Assembly (NCBI RefSeq): GCF_003472385.1
Contig: NZ_QRLV01000003.1
Span: 196,111 to 260,110 of the forward strand
Length of the DNA: 64,000 nt
Direction of reading: 5' to 3'
DNA from: Sutterella sp. AM11-39
Lineage (GTDB): Bacteria; Pseudomonadota; Gammaproteobacteria; Burkholderiales; Burkholderiaceae_F
Each line of letters starts with the position of its first letter. Position 1 is the first letter of the stretch. Below are positions 43,515 through 52,591 of this stretch, in pieces. The position numbers and the translations under genes were made by a program. The notes under the pieces were generated by a model, which was not told where the DNA came from, made no database searches, and saw only the letters and a list, made by a program, of their open reading frames with translations.

Positions 43515-45134
43515 ATGCAGATTGAAGTTGAAAACAAGCTTACGGAATTGCAGGCCGACACCCTCGTGGTGGGTGTCTGGTGCGGCGGCGAAAACGGCAA
43601 GCCCGAACTCACGCCCTCGGCAGTGGCCGTTGACAAGGCCGGCGGCTTGATTTCCGCTCAGATCGAAGCGGGCGACTTCAAGGGCAAGCCCTCCGAAGTC
43701 GCCGTTTTCTACGGCGTTGCCGGACTGGACTTCAAGCGCGTGATCGTCGTGGGTCTGGGCATGAAGGACGCCTTCAGCGAAAAGACCTTCATCAACGTGC
43801 ACCGCAAGGTGGCGCGTTTTGCAAAGAGCGGATCCGTTGCTTTGACTTCCGCAGAATGGACGCTGCCCGAACGCGACGAAGCCTGGGCCGCCCGCAGCGC
43901 CGTGCGTGAACTTCTCTTTGCCTCCCACAAGTCCCGCGGGCTGAAGACCAAGGGCAAGGGACCGCAGGCTGTTGAAAAGATTCTCTGGGTTTCCGAAACG
44001 GATGTGGCCTCAAGCCTTCAGGTGGGCTGCGTGTCCGCCGGCGCCATGATCTGGGCGAAGGAACTTCAGGACCTGCCGCCCAACATCTGCGATCCGCAGT
44101 TCCTGGCCGAAGCCGCAGAAAGCGTGGTGCGCGAATTTGAAAAGACCGCAGGCAAGTCCGCCAAGGGTAAGCTCACCGTCAAGGTGCTCGACAAGGACGC
44201 CATCGACGAGGCCGGCATGGGCGGCGTGATCGGCGTGAGCAAGGGCAGCCAAACCGATCCTGTCTTCATTGAACTCGCATGGCAGGGCGCGGATGCCTCC
44301 AAGGCTCCCGTCGTGCTCGTCGGCAAGGGCGTGACATTTGACGCGGGCGGCATTTCCCTCAAGCCGAGCCGCACGATGGATCAGATGAAGTTCGACATGT
44401 CGGGCGCCGCCGTCGTCATGGCCGCCGTCAAGGCCGCCGCCGAAATGGAACTCAAGGAAAACGTGGTGGCTCTCGTGCCCGCCGTGGAAAACCTGCCTTC
44501 GGGCAGCGCTCTGAAACCGGCCGACGTCATCACGACCTTAAGCGGTCTTACGGTTGAAGTGCTCAACACCGACGCCGAAGGCCGACTGATTCTGGCTGAC
44601 GCCCTGGCCCGCGCCGCTGAACTCGAACCCGAGGTTTGCATCGACGTGGCAACGCTCACCGGTGCCTGCATCGTGGCGCTCGGCACCGACGTCTCCGGTC
44701 TTTTCTGCGAGGACGAACCGCTTACGGCCGCTCTGGCCTGCGCTGCCGACAGCGCGCACGACCCGGTCTGGCCGATGCCGATGGGAGGAACCTACAAGAA
44801 GGCCTTGGAGAGCTCTGTTGCAGACCTTGCCAACATCAGCTGGACGGCGGGTGCCGGCGCCTGCACGGCTGCTACGTTCCTTGCCGCATTCGCGCCGAAG
44901 TGCCCCTGGGCCCACCTTGATGTGGCAGGCACCGCTCAGGCCGCAAGCGGCAAGAGCGGCGGCACTGCGCGTCCCTTGCCGCTCATTCTTGAGTGGTTGC
45001 TTTCCCGTGCTCCGGCAACCAAGGCAAACAAGGTAAAGACCGTGAAGGCTAAGGCAGCCGCAAAGACGAAGACGGCTGCAGCGACGGAGAAAAAGGCTGC
45101 CGCCAAGACCGTCCGCAAGGCCGCCGCCAAGTAA
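43515..45134 (+). CDS. pepA: Leucyl aminopeptidase with Lys/Ala-rich C-terminal tail
   Basis: 539 residues from ATG 43515 with GGAGAGACGAG upstream; an earlier in-frame start at 43458 is unlikely. The M17 active-site regions are intact (LVGKGVTFDAGGISLKPS and the signature NTDAEGRLILADAL). After the normal end of the peptidase (PLILEWLL) a ~45-residue tail of Lys, Ala and Thr follows (KAKAAAKTKTAAATEKKAAAK), resembling a histone-H1 tail. Usual PepA is ~500 residues. E. coli PepA also binds DNA in plasmid recombination and gene control, so the tail may add nonspecific DNA binding; this is inference. holC follows, as in many betaproteobacteria. Confidence 0.94.
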   Translation: MQIEVENKLTELQADTLVVGVWCGGENGKPELTPSAVAVDKAGGLISAQIEAGDFKGKPSEVAVFYGVAGLDFKRVIVVGLGMKDAFSEKTFINVHRKVARFAKSGSVALTSAEWTLPERDEAWAARSAVRELLFASHKSRGLKTKGKGPQAVEKILWVSETDVASSLQVGCVSAGAMIWAKELQDLPPNICDPQFLAEAAESVVREFEKTAGKSAKGKLTVKVLDKDAIDEAGMGGVIGVSKGSQTDPVFIELAWQGADASKAPVVLVGKGVTFDAGGISLKPSRTMDQMKFDMSGAAVVMAAVKAAAEMELKENVVALVPAVENLPSGSALKPADVITTLSGLTVEVLNTDAEGRLILADALARAAELEPEVCIDVATLTGACIVALGTDVSGLFCEDEPLTAALACAADSAHDPVWPMPMGGTYKKALESSVADLANISWTAGAGACTAATFLAAFAPKCPWAHLDVAGTAQAASGKSGGTARPLPLILEWLLSRAPATKANKVKTVKAKAAAKTKTAAATEKKAAAKTVRKAAAK

Positions 45135-45179
45135 GTTTTTCCGACAGACAGAGGTTGAGACACCGCTCGAGACGCCCGC

Positions 45180-45614
45180 ATGCAGCAAATCGATTTTCAC
45201 TTCAATGTCGCGCAACGCACCATCTATGCCTGCCGCCTGATCAAGAAGGTGCGCAAGATGGGGCTTACCGTTGCCGTCTGGAGCAGCAACGAGGTGCTGT
45301 TGCGGCGCGCCTACGACGATCTGTGGCGCTTTGAGGATTTGACCTTCATCGCGCACGCCTGGGCGGGTTCGGCTTTTGAAGCCGATGCGCCCGTGATTTT
45401 CGCAAGCGACATCACTCAGTTGAAACCGTCCGACGTCATCATTCTTCTGGACGAATCGGTGCCGCCCGACTGGCAGCATACGCTGGCGCCGTTTAACCGT
45501 GTTGTTGACATCGTCTCCACCAATCAGACGGAACTTCTCAATTCCCGCGCCCGCTATCGGCTGTACAAAACCGCCGGCGTGACGCTCAACGCCTACGACC
45601 GCAGCGCAGGTTAA
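45180..45614 (+). CDS. holC: DNA polymerase III chi subunit
   Basis: 144 residues with HolC-family features: an N-terminal IDFHFNV, then YACRLIKKVRKMGLTVAVW, a middle LWRFEDLTFIAHAW and VIILLDESVPPDW. Chi links the clamp loader to SSB at the replication fork. It is downstream of pepA by 45 bases, a conserved pairing, and is followed by a small gene after six bases. Confidence 0.92.
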   Translation: MQQIDFHFNVAQRTIYACRLIKKVRKMGLTVAVWSSNEVLLRRAYDDLWRFEDLTFIAHAWAGSAFEADAPVIFASDITQLKPSDVIILLDESVPPDWQHTLAPFNRVVDIVSTNQTELLNSRARYRLYKTAGVTLNAYDRSAG

Positions 45615-45620
45615 TAACAA

Positions 45621-46061
45621 ATGAATTCCTATCATTCTCCGCTTTTGAAAGAACGTGTTCCCTACGACTGGGAGGAGCTCAAGCGCGCGGCGCAGGAGCT
45701 CAAGAACGGACCGATTCCGGGACAGTCCGAAGAGCAGGTGACGCCTCCGATTGCTCCGCAGCCCGAAGAGCCTCGTATGCCGAACCCCGAACCCATCCGC
45801 CGGCAGGAAGCTGCGCCCGTGACGCCCCAGGCCCGTTCTCAGCAGCAAGCCGGAGCTTCCGGCCCCGTTGCCGCCGGTTTGTCCGAAGAGGAGCTCGTTG
45901 CCCGTATCGTTCCGAAGGTGCTGGAACGCCTCAATTCGCAGATTGAGATCATCGTGGACGTGACGCTTAAGACCGCTGCCACGCGCATTCGATCGGACCT
46001 GCAGAAGGCCGTTGAAAACACCGTGCGCATGACTGTGAAGGAAGAACTCAGAAAACGCTGA
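45621..46061 (+). CDS. Conserved-context hypothetical protein after holC
   Basis: 146 residues. The first ~85 are Pro/Gln/Glu-rich and probably disordered. The C-terminal ~60 (LSEEELVARIVPKVLERLNSQ onward to VENTVRMTVKEELRKR) is predicted helical and amphipathic. It starts six bases after the holC stop, so it is likely translated with it. A small Pro-rich protein in this position occurs in other Burkholderiales as I recall; no function is known. Confidence 0.7.
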   Translation: MNSYHSPLLKERVPYDWEELKRAAQELKNGPIPGQSEEQVTPPIAPQPEEPRMPNPEPIRRQEAAPVTPQARSQQQAGASGPVAAGLSEEELVARIVPKVLERLNSQIEIIVDVTLKTAATRIRSDLQKAVENTVRMTVKEELRKR

Positions 46062-46223
46062 GGATTTTCTGTCGTTTGCTGAACAAGTCGCCGTTGTCGG
46101 GAGATCCGGGAGCGGCGATTTTTTGATTGCCTGCTGTCGATAAAGTGGAAGCACGTCGGTGAGCAGCCCGTTGAATTGAGCGAATCAAGACGACGTTTCC
46201 CATTGACAGGAAAGTCGGTCAAA

Positions 46224-46260
46224 CGAAAAGCCGCGCCCCCGACGAATCGAGAACGCGGCT
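46224..46260 (-). terminator. Intrinsic terminator of the autotransporter gene
   Basis: AGCCGCG (46229-46235) pairs with CGCGGCT (46254-46260). On the minus strand it is followed by TTTTCG. Confidence 0.75.
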
Positions 46261-46308
46261 GTTATGCTTCACTGCGGGCGATCAATCAACCCGGACTTAA
46301 AGCTTTGA

Positions 46309-48540
46309 TCAGAATGCGTAGCGGGCGCCGAAGTTGATGCGCCACTTCTGGTCGATGTCGCCACCGAAACCGGTGCCCACGTCAAGGAACGTGTTGAGCG
46401 TATCGGTCACGCTGTAGGACACGCCCAGAGAAACTTCGGCCCAGTTGTCGTCGAGCTCGTCACTGATCTTGGCGGAGTTGTTCGAGCCGTTGACAGCGTG
46501 CATTGCTGCGTCCACGCTACCCAGGAAGTCATGGTTGTAGGAGGCCTTCAGGTAGGCTGCACCACGGTTTTCGGCAAACTTCATGCCGCCCATGACGCCC
46601 ACGCGAGCGACCAAGCTTTCGATTGTTTCGAAATCAACGCTGCGGATGTTGGTCGCATAGTCCGTGGCGCGCAGCCAGCTGTAGGAGAGCTGAACCTGCG
46701 GTTCGACGAACATGTTGTGAGCGAGATCAAAGCGGTGGCCGGCTTCAACACCGACGATGGCGCCGGTCATCATGTAGTCGCCCTTTTCAGACCCGGCCGA
46801 GTTGGCAACGTTGTATTCGTTGTCGATGCGGCCGATCTTGGCCATCAAGTCAACGAAGCCGCCGTTGTCACCGTAGTAGGTGCCGTAAAGACCCAGCGTG
46901 TAGACGTCGTTGTCGGCGGAACCTGCATTGAGGTCGGTGTCGCCGATCGTGTAGTCAAAGCTCACGCCAACGAGGAAGTTGCTGCTCACGGGAGCGTCAA
47001 AGCCCACTTCGATCGTGCTGTAGTCGTATTCGAGGCCGCGGCCGTCAAGACGACCGTTGTTGTAGCGTGCCCAAGCGCCGGCAGCCTGCGGCATGGTGCG
47101 CAGCGTGCCCATACGATCGGAAAGGTTGGTGAGCTGGGAGCGCCATACCAGACCGTTCATCAAGGCGAGATCGGTGGTGGAGGTAATCAGGCTGCTCGGG
47201 CCGGAGTAGGTGCTCGTGATTTCGTCATCTTTCTTTTCGTGAACGGAAGCGCCGCCCCACAAACCGTCGGACGTAGTGATGCGTTCAGGCGTTGCGTTGT
47301 TGTCCAGGCTGATGCCATTGAAGAGCTCTTCGGCCTTGACCGAGCCGCTTGCCAATTTATCGCTGACCGTACCGGTGTAGTTGAACTTGACAGCATCATC
47401 TTGGCCACCTGTGTCCACATCAAGAAGAGGCTTCTCTTTGGAACCGACAGAATCGAATTCAAATGTCAACGAACCGTTTCCCACTGTCTCAATGAGTCCG
47501 ATTTTGAGCGTCTGGGACTCATCGGAAGAGCGAATGGTCAGGTTGCTGTTGTTCACATGGACGCTACCCACATTGCAGTCTTCGCATGGATCGCCATCCA
47601 AAGCGTTTACCTTTTCCGGGGTACCGGAAGACAACACGATGGTTTCAGCGCGAGCCAGGTTTTCTACGGTCAGCTCAGATCCCTTACCGAGCTCAATGAC
47701 ACCTTCAACATGCGAATTGCCCTTAAGAATCAGTCTGAAGTCGACATCCTTATCCCAGCGGCCCGAGGAAATGGCGATGGCGCCGTCGGTGGCAATGATG
47801 GTGCCTTCATTGGTCACTGTACCGTCCTTGGCGTCGGAAGCCGTGATGCCATAGGCGTTCTTGCCGCTGGCGATGATAGTGCCCTCGTTGGTCATTTTAA
47901 CGCCGCTGGCATCGTTGCCGCCAAGCGACATGCCGAAACCGCTGTTGATGACGTGAATCGTGCCTTCGTTGGTGATGACGGAACCTTTTTCTGAAGACAG
48001 AGCGTTAGCCGGCTTGGGGTTGGAAGTAGCCAACATGCCGGTGCCGCCTTCGACGTAGATCGTGCCGCTGTTGGTGATGGAGGTTTTTGTGCCGGTGCTG
48101 GCATCAGCTGCCATGCCTTTGGCCGCTTCGTAGTTGTCTTCTTTGCCGTTGTTGTCGGAGTGGACGTAGATGACGGCACCTTCGGCATTCACGCCTTTTT
48201 TGCCGCCGCTGGCGAGGATGCCGGAGGCGTACTGACCGAGTTTGTTGCCAGGAATGCGGTCGGCAAGCACCCAGATGCTTCCGTTGTTAGTGACGATGTC
48301 ACCCTTTGCCGTGCTGAGGAACGCAGGTGCTTTGGAGCCGGAACTCATCGGTTCGCCAGAAGCGACAAGGCCGATACCATTCCAGGAAGACTGTTCATAG
48401 CTTGTCGGATCGTTCGCATCGTCGCGATAGATGATTTCGTTGTAATCCGTTTGATCTGTCGGGATTGCGGGAAATTCGGCGGCGTTAACCGTTGCGGCCA
48501 TCACAGCGGCGGCCACGGCGGTCAGGTAAAAGCGGGGCAT
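46309..48540 (-). CDS. Autotransporter (type Va secretion) with repetitive passenger
   Basis: 743 residues. A Sec signal peptide (MPRFYLTAVAAAVMAATVNA) is followed by a passenger of ~440 residues. It contains repeats of the pattern T-N-x-G-[ST]-I about every 30-45 residues (ITNSGTIYV, ITNEGTIHV, MTNEGTIIA, VTNEGTIIA), suggesting a beta-solenoid. A CEDC motif is in the middle of the passenger. The last ~270 residues form the beta-barrel domain (AWARYNNGRLDGRG onward), ending in the aromatic GARYAF expected for BAM recognition. It is likely surface exposed and involved in adhesion; the target is unknown. It has its own terminator. Confidence 0.88.
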   Translation of the reverse strand: MPRFYLTAVAAAVMAATVNAAEFPAIPTDQTDYNEIIYRDDANDPTSYEQSSWNGIGLVASGEPMSSGSKAPAFLSTAKGDIVTNNGSIWVLADRIPGNKLGQYASGILASGGKKGVNAEGAVIYVHSDNNGKEDNYEAAKGMAADASTGTKTSITNSGTIYVEGGTGMLATSNPKPANALSSEKGSVITNEGTIHVINSGFGMSLGGNDASGVKMTNEGTIIASGKNAYGITASDAKDGTVTNEGTIIATDGAIAISSGRWDKDVDFRLILKGNSHVEGVIELGKGSELTVENLARAETIVLSSGTPEKVNALDGDPCEDCNVGSVHVNNSNLTIRSSDESQTLKIGLIETVGNGSLTFEFDSVGSKEKPLLDVDTGGQDDAVKFNYTGTVSDKLASGSVKAEELFNGISLDNNATPERITTSDGLWGGASVHEKKDDEITSTYSGPSSLITSTTDLALMNGLVWRSQLTNLSDRMGTLRTMPQAAGAWARYNNGRLDGRGLEYDYSTIEVGFDAPVSSNFLVGVSFDYTIGDTDLNAGSADNDVYTLGLYGTYYGDNGGFVDLMAKIGRIDNEYNVANSAGSEKGDYMMTGAIVGVEAGHRFDLAHNMFVEPQVQLSYSWLRATDYATNIRSVDFETIESLVARVGVMGGMKFAENRGAAYLKASYNHDFLGSVDAAMHAVNGSNNSAKISDELDDNWAEVSLGVSYSVTDTLNTFLDVGTGFGGDIDQKWRINFGARYAF

Positions 48541-49218
48541 TTGTTACTCCGTTTGTGGGTTGCGAAAGTCGCGAGTTTGCATGACTTGGTTTTGAGCGTC
48601 AAGCGAGTAAAGACGGTTTTGTTCAATTCGAGAACAAACTAAAGGAAATTTTGCTTGCTTCGCGCTCTTATATTGAAGACAAATTGAGCAGTGACCAATA
48701 TGCCCGTTGTGGACAATAGAGAAAGTGTCGGAGTGCTGATGCTTTTGAATGGCCTATGGGGCAGTGGTTTTGATTTGGTGATACTAATTCTATTCAGCTA
48801 CTCTGGAAGGAAACGTTTTGAAGGAGATAGTGTTGGATTTATTGTAGTTAAGTCTCTGATGTTTTTAAGAATATTTGATTTTGTGTGACAGAATGATATG
48901 GATGTATTCGAATGATCCGCAGTTTGGATGATTGTCGGGAGAATTTGCAATTTCGTCGGTTTTGCAGGAACCGGGAGAAGTGGAAAGTAGGTCAGAGGAT
49001 GGGTAGCGGGACAGACAAAAAGACAGCGGACGGAGTGTCGCCCGTCTGCCCAACTGAGCACACGCAGACACCTTTGATGTGCTCGCAATGAATAAGTGTC
49101 ATCAGGTGTGCGGTAGGTTCGGTGTCTTTTGATACACGGGTTCGGACTGTGTCCGGGTACGCCCTGAGAAGGCGATCTCGTCGCAACCTTGTGTGGTTTT
49201 GGGTTGTGCGTAAACAAG
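48541..49218. other. AT-rich intergenic region between the autotransporter and dmsB
   Basis: This ~680-bp stretch is clearly richer in A+T than its neighbours up to about 48970. The part next to 48540 is the autotransporter upstream region. A 65-codon plus-strand frame from 48691 (MTNMPVVDN, hydrophobic middle) ends at 48888 but has no ribosome site or known family. No other gene or repeat is evident. The low GC suggests acquired or decayed DNA. Confidence 0.35.
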
Positions 49219-49250
49219 AACAGGACGCGAACCGAAATCCGCGTCCTGTT
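49219..49250 (-). terminator. Terminator of the dmsAB-like operon
   Basis: AACAGGACGCG (49219-49229) pairs perfectly with CGCGTCCTGTT (49240-49250). The minus-strand tail is CTTGTTT. Confidence 0.7.
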
Positions 49251-49277
49251 GTTGCCCTTAGCGGTCAGCCGGAGCTC

Positions 49278-49901
49278 TTAACGATCAGCTCCGAAAACCG
49301 TGCCGTTTTTGTCGCCCACGGGCTTGGCGTTGCGAGGCGCCTTCACCAACAGGTTGGGCTTGGTGACGGACGGATCGGGCAGCGGTGCAATGTGCTTGCG
49401 ATCCGAGTGCTTCTTTAAAAGCTCGCTCATTTCACCGAACTCGATGGCGCGCTGCGGGCAGGAGTCCACGCAGACGGGGTTGAGTCCCTTGGCGAGACGA
49501 TCCTGACAGGCGTCGCACTTGGTCATCTTCTTTGCGACCGTATCGAGCTGCGGCGCGCCGTACGGGCAAGCCTTGGCGCACATTCCGCAGCCGATGCACT
49601 TGTCGCGATCAATCAGAACCAGACCGTCTTCCTTGCGCTTGAAGTGAGCCTTGGTGGGGCAGACCTTGACGCAGGCGGGATCTTCGCAGTGATTGCAGCT
49701 CACCGAGACGTAATACGCAAACGTATCCGTGCGCCAGGCGCCGGTGGCGCGGTCCTGTCTCCAGCCGCCTCCCTCAAAGCAAAGGACATGTCGGAAGTTG
49801 CGACCGACCGGAAGATTGTTCTTATCTTTGCAGGCGACCTCGCACGTTCTGCAGCCGGTGCAGCGGGAGGCGTCAATCAGAAAGCCGTATTGTTTTGCCA
49901 T
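49278..49901 (-). CDS. dmsB: DMSO-reductase-family iron-sulfur subunit (DmsB-like)
   Basis: 207 residues with four ferredoxin-type cluster motifs: CTGCRTCEVAC, CNHCEDPACVKVCP, CIGCGMCAKACP and CDACQDRLAKGLNPVCVDSCP, the DmsB pattern. It passes electrons from the membrane to the catalytic subunit encoded immediately upstream (12-base gap). It has no signal of its own and would be co-exported with the Tat-targeted DmsA. No DmsC-type membrane anchor is adjacent. Confidence 0.92.
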   Translation of the reverse strand: MAKQYGFLIDASRCTGCRTCEVACKDKNNLPVGRNFRHVLCFEGGGWRQDRATGAWRTDTFAYYVSVSCNHCEDPACVKVCPTKAHFKRKEDGLVLIDRDKCIGCGMCAKACPYGAPQLDTVAKKMTKCDACQDRLAKGLNPVCVDSCPQRAIEFGEMSELLKKHSDRKHIAPLPDPSVTKPNLLVKAPRNAKPVGDKNGTVFGADR

Positions 49902-49913
49902 GATGTGCCTCCT

Positions 49914-52322
49914 TTAGATCTTGCGGACTTCGACGAGATTGGTGTGCTGCGGGTTGGCCTTGGCCAACGGGCTCTTCTTGAGAGATGTAAGCGTGTTGAT
50001 GGAAGGACCTTTGTCTACGCCCTTGGCGTCGGGCGTGTACCAACCGCCCTGCGGGAACGCCACCACGCCCGGGAAAATGCGAGGCGTGACGTGTACCGGC
50101 AGCTGCACGCGGCCGCGGTCGTTGAAGACTTCCACCATGTCGCCGGTCTTGAGCGCACGACCTCTGGCGTCGATCGGATTCATCAGGAGTTCGTCGGGCT
50201 GCACTTCACGCAGCCACGGCACGTTGTGATACGTGGAGTGGGTGCGGCCGTGTCCGTGATAGCCGAAGCACTGCAGCGGATACTTCTTTTGCAGCGGATC
50301 GCCCGGCATTTCCCACGTGCGGCAGAACTTGGGCAGAGCCGAAATGACGTCGCCCTTAGGCAAAGTCCAGTCCTTGGCAAGCTTGGCCAGACGTTCGGAA
50401 TAGATTTCGATCTTGCCCGAGGGAGTCTTCAGGGGGTTCTTCACCGGATCGTCGCGGAAGGCCTTCATGACAACGGTTTTACCCTTGCCCAGACCCGGCA
50501 CCTTGACGATGCCTTGCTTCCAGAAGGTGTCGAAGTCGGGCATGACGTCCGGATGTTTCTTCCGAGTTTCTTCGTAGCACCAGCGCACCCATTCTTCCTG
50601 CGTGCGACCTTCGGTGTACTTGTCTTCGATGCCGAAGCGCTTGGCGATCTGAGAGCAGATCCAGTAGCCGCTGCGTTGTTCCCACTGCGGCTCAACGCAT
50701 TTCTGCAGAGCGACCATGAAGTTGCTCGTGCCCGTGGCGTAGCCGTCGGCGGCGATGTCGTTGAGTTCCTGCTGCATCACGTCGGGCAGGATGAGGTCAG
50801 CCCAGCGGGCGGTGGAGGTCATCTGGTTGTCGACGACGAGGATGAACTCGCACTTCTTTTCGTCAGCCAGAATCTTGGCCGTGCCGTTGTGGTCCGAATG
50901 CTGGTTCATGTTCACGTTGGAGCACTGCGTCCACAGGAACTTGATGCCCACGTCGAGCTTATCCTTGCCGCGCACGCCGTCGGCCGTGGCGGTCATCTTT
51001 TCGCCGTGATCGATCGCGTCGCTCCAAGTAAAGAACGAAATGAGCGTCTTAACCGGATTCTTTCCGGAAGGCAGGCCCACGTCGCCCAGGCCGATGTCGC
51101 CCTCGCGGCCGCCGTGGCTCGTGCCGGGAAGACCGATGTTGCCCGTCAGAATCGGCAGCATGGCAATGGCGCGTGCCGTTTGTTCACCGTTGGCCTGACG
51201 TTGCGGACCATAGCCTTGAGCAAAGAAAACAGGTTTGGTCTTTGCCATTTCACGGGCCAACCGGATGATGGTTTCGGTCGGAATGCCGGTGATGCGGGAG
51301 GCGTATTCCGGAGTCTTTGGCGTCTTGTCTTCGCCTTCGCCCAGAATGTAGCTCTTGTAGTCGCTCTTGGCGGGCGCGCCCTTGGGCAGCGTCTTTTCGT
51401 CGTAGCCCACGCAGTATTTGTCGAGGAAGGCCTGATCGACCAGGTTTTCCTTGATCATGACGTAGGCGATGCCTTCAACGAAAGCCGCATCGGTACCCGG
51501 ACGGATCGGCACCCATTCGTCTTCCTTGCCCAGACACGTGTCCGTATAGATCGGATCGACAATGATCATGCGCGGACGATCCTTGCCCTGACGAGCGCAA
51601 TCGAGCTCCCAGGCTTGGCCGCCGCCCGACTGGCGCGTGACCATCGTGTTGTTGCCGAAGGACACGTAGAGCTTGGCGTTGCCGACTTCGGTCATCTGAG
51701 AGCCGCCGGCGCCGAGCCCGTAGGTGTAGGGGAAGGCGCCGTTGATCTGAGCCGAAGAGTAGGTGCCGTAGCAGCCCAGAGAACCGCCCAACATATTGAG
51801 CAGACGATCGGCCGTGCGGCGCGTGGAAACGAGCTGATAGGAACCGGAGCCGTACTGCAGGTAGATGGCTTCGTTGCCGTATTTCTCGATGGTGTATTTG
51901 AGCTGCTTGGCGACGATGTCAAGCGCTTCGTCCCAGGAGATGCGCTCGAACTTGTTTTCGCCGCGCTTGCCCACGCGCTTCATCGGGTACTTGAGGCGTT
52001 CGGGAGAGTACAAGCGCTGACGCATGGAGCGGCCTCGCAAGCAGGCGCGGACATGCGGGACAGCCAGAGGCATCTTGGTGGAGTCGGCGCCGGTGTTTTC
52101 CGGTTCAATGCGGATCACCTGACCGTTTTTGACGATGGCTTTCAACGGGCAGCGGCTGCCGCAATTGACAACGCACGAAGTCCAGCGAACGGTTTCCATA
52201 TCATCCATGGCCGCTGCAACGGCTTGACTGAGCGGTGTGAGTGAAAAATTAGCCAGTAGACCGGCGGCTGCAACCGATTTCATCAAGTTGCGCCGCGATA
52301 CGGCTGGGTACTGAAATGTCAT
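49914..52322 (-). CDS. dmsA: DMSO-reductase-family molybdopterin oxidoreductase, catalytic subunit (DmsA-like)
   Basis: 802 residues from ATG 52322, with AGGAG seven bases upstream. Tat signal VSRRNLMKSVAAAGLLANFS, cleavage near AVAAA. The N-terminal Fe-S motif is SCVVNCGSRCPLKAIVKNG, with the fourth Cys in RACLRGRSMRQR. Mo-bis-MGD domains follow (YGSGSYQLVSTRRTADRLLNMLGG; GYGPQRQANGEQTARAIAMLP; the C-terminal cofactor domain from GYHGHGRTHSTYHNVPWL). Expected to reduce DMSO, an N-oxide or another S/N-oxide in the periplasm; the substrate is not readable. It is operonic with dmsB and divergent from the TenA-like gene at 52592. Confidence 0.92.
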   Translation of the reverse strand: MTFQYPAVSRRNLMKSVAAAGLLANFSLTPLSQAVAAAMDDMETVRWTSCVVNCGSRCPLKAIVKNGQVIRIEPENTGADSTKMPLAVPHVRACLRGRSMRQRLYSPERLKYPMKRVGKRGENKFERISWDEALDIVAKQLKYTIEKYGNEAIYLQYGSGSYQLVSTRRTADRLLNMLGGSLGCYGTYSSAQINGAFPYTYGLGAGGSQMTEVGNAKLYVSFGNNTMVTRQSGGGQAWELDCARQGKDRPRMIIVDPIYTDTCLGKEDEWVPIRPGTDAAFVEGIAYVMIKENLVDQAFLDKYCVGYDEKTLPKGAPAKSDYKSYILGEGEDKTPKTPEYASRITGIPTETIIRLAREMAKTKPVFFAQGYGPQRQANGEQTARAIAMLPILTGNIGLPGTSHGGREGDIGLGDVGLPSGKNPVKTLISFFTWSDAIDHGEKMTATADGVRGKDKLDVGIKFLWTQCSNVNMNQHSDHNGTAKILADEKKCEFILVVDNQMTSTARWADLILPDVMQQELNDIAADGYATGTSNFMVALQKCVEPQWEQRSGYWICSQIAKRFGIEDKYTEGRTQEEWVRWCYEETRKKHPDVMPDFDTFWKQGIVKVPGLGKGKTVVMKAFRDDPVKNPLKTPSGKIEIYSERLAKLAKDWTLPKGDVISALPKFCRTWEMPGDPLQKKYPLQCFGYHGHGRTHSTYHNVPWLREVQPDELLMNPIDARGRALKTGDMVEVFNDRGRVQLPVHVTPRIFPGVVAFPQGGWYTPDAKGVDKGPSINTLTSLKKSPLAKANPQHTNLVEVRKI

Positions 52323-52591
52323 TTTTTTCTCCTGTGAGCGAGCTGCTTTTGGGGAGACAAAATAATCGGGGTCGTGATCGATTGTTTTGTCGGCAGCGGT
52401 CTCTGGGGTGCAACGCACCTTATCTCTAAGGTTAATCCATTTCGGGTTCGCGCCAAGCAGAGAGTTCAACCGATCCCACTCATGAAAACACCCATTCGCA
52501 AGCAAAAACTGAAAGGCACCGATTGCAGATTCTGAAAAATGGTTAATAATCGCACTCGATCTGCTTTTATGACTGAGGAAAATTTTCACTG
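52323..52591. promoter_or_regulatory. Divergent control region between dmsA and the TenA-like gene
   Basis: A 269-bp spacer between two divergent genes for Tat-exported proteins. It should hold both promoters. I see no standard FNR or Nar site; AT-rich ATGGTTAATAATCG near 52537-52550 is the only notable tract. Confidence 0.3.

Noticed and set aside
44538..46154. Long minus-strand frame opposite the end of pepA, holC and the next gene
   Set aside because: It crosses three genes on the other strand and has no domain; a codon-bias artefact.
48798..49217. 139-codon minus-strand frame upstream of the autotransporter
   Set aside because: Composition (Thr/Pro/Cys-rich, no pattern) is not protein-like, and it overlaps the dmsB terminator side without a start signal.
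49644..52244. 866-codon open frame on the plus strand opposite dmsAB
   Set aside because: Antisense shadow of dmsA and dmsB; the composition is His/Val/Ala-rich without any family motif.
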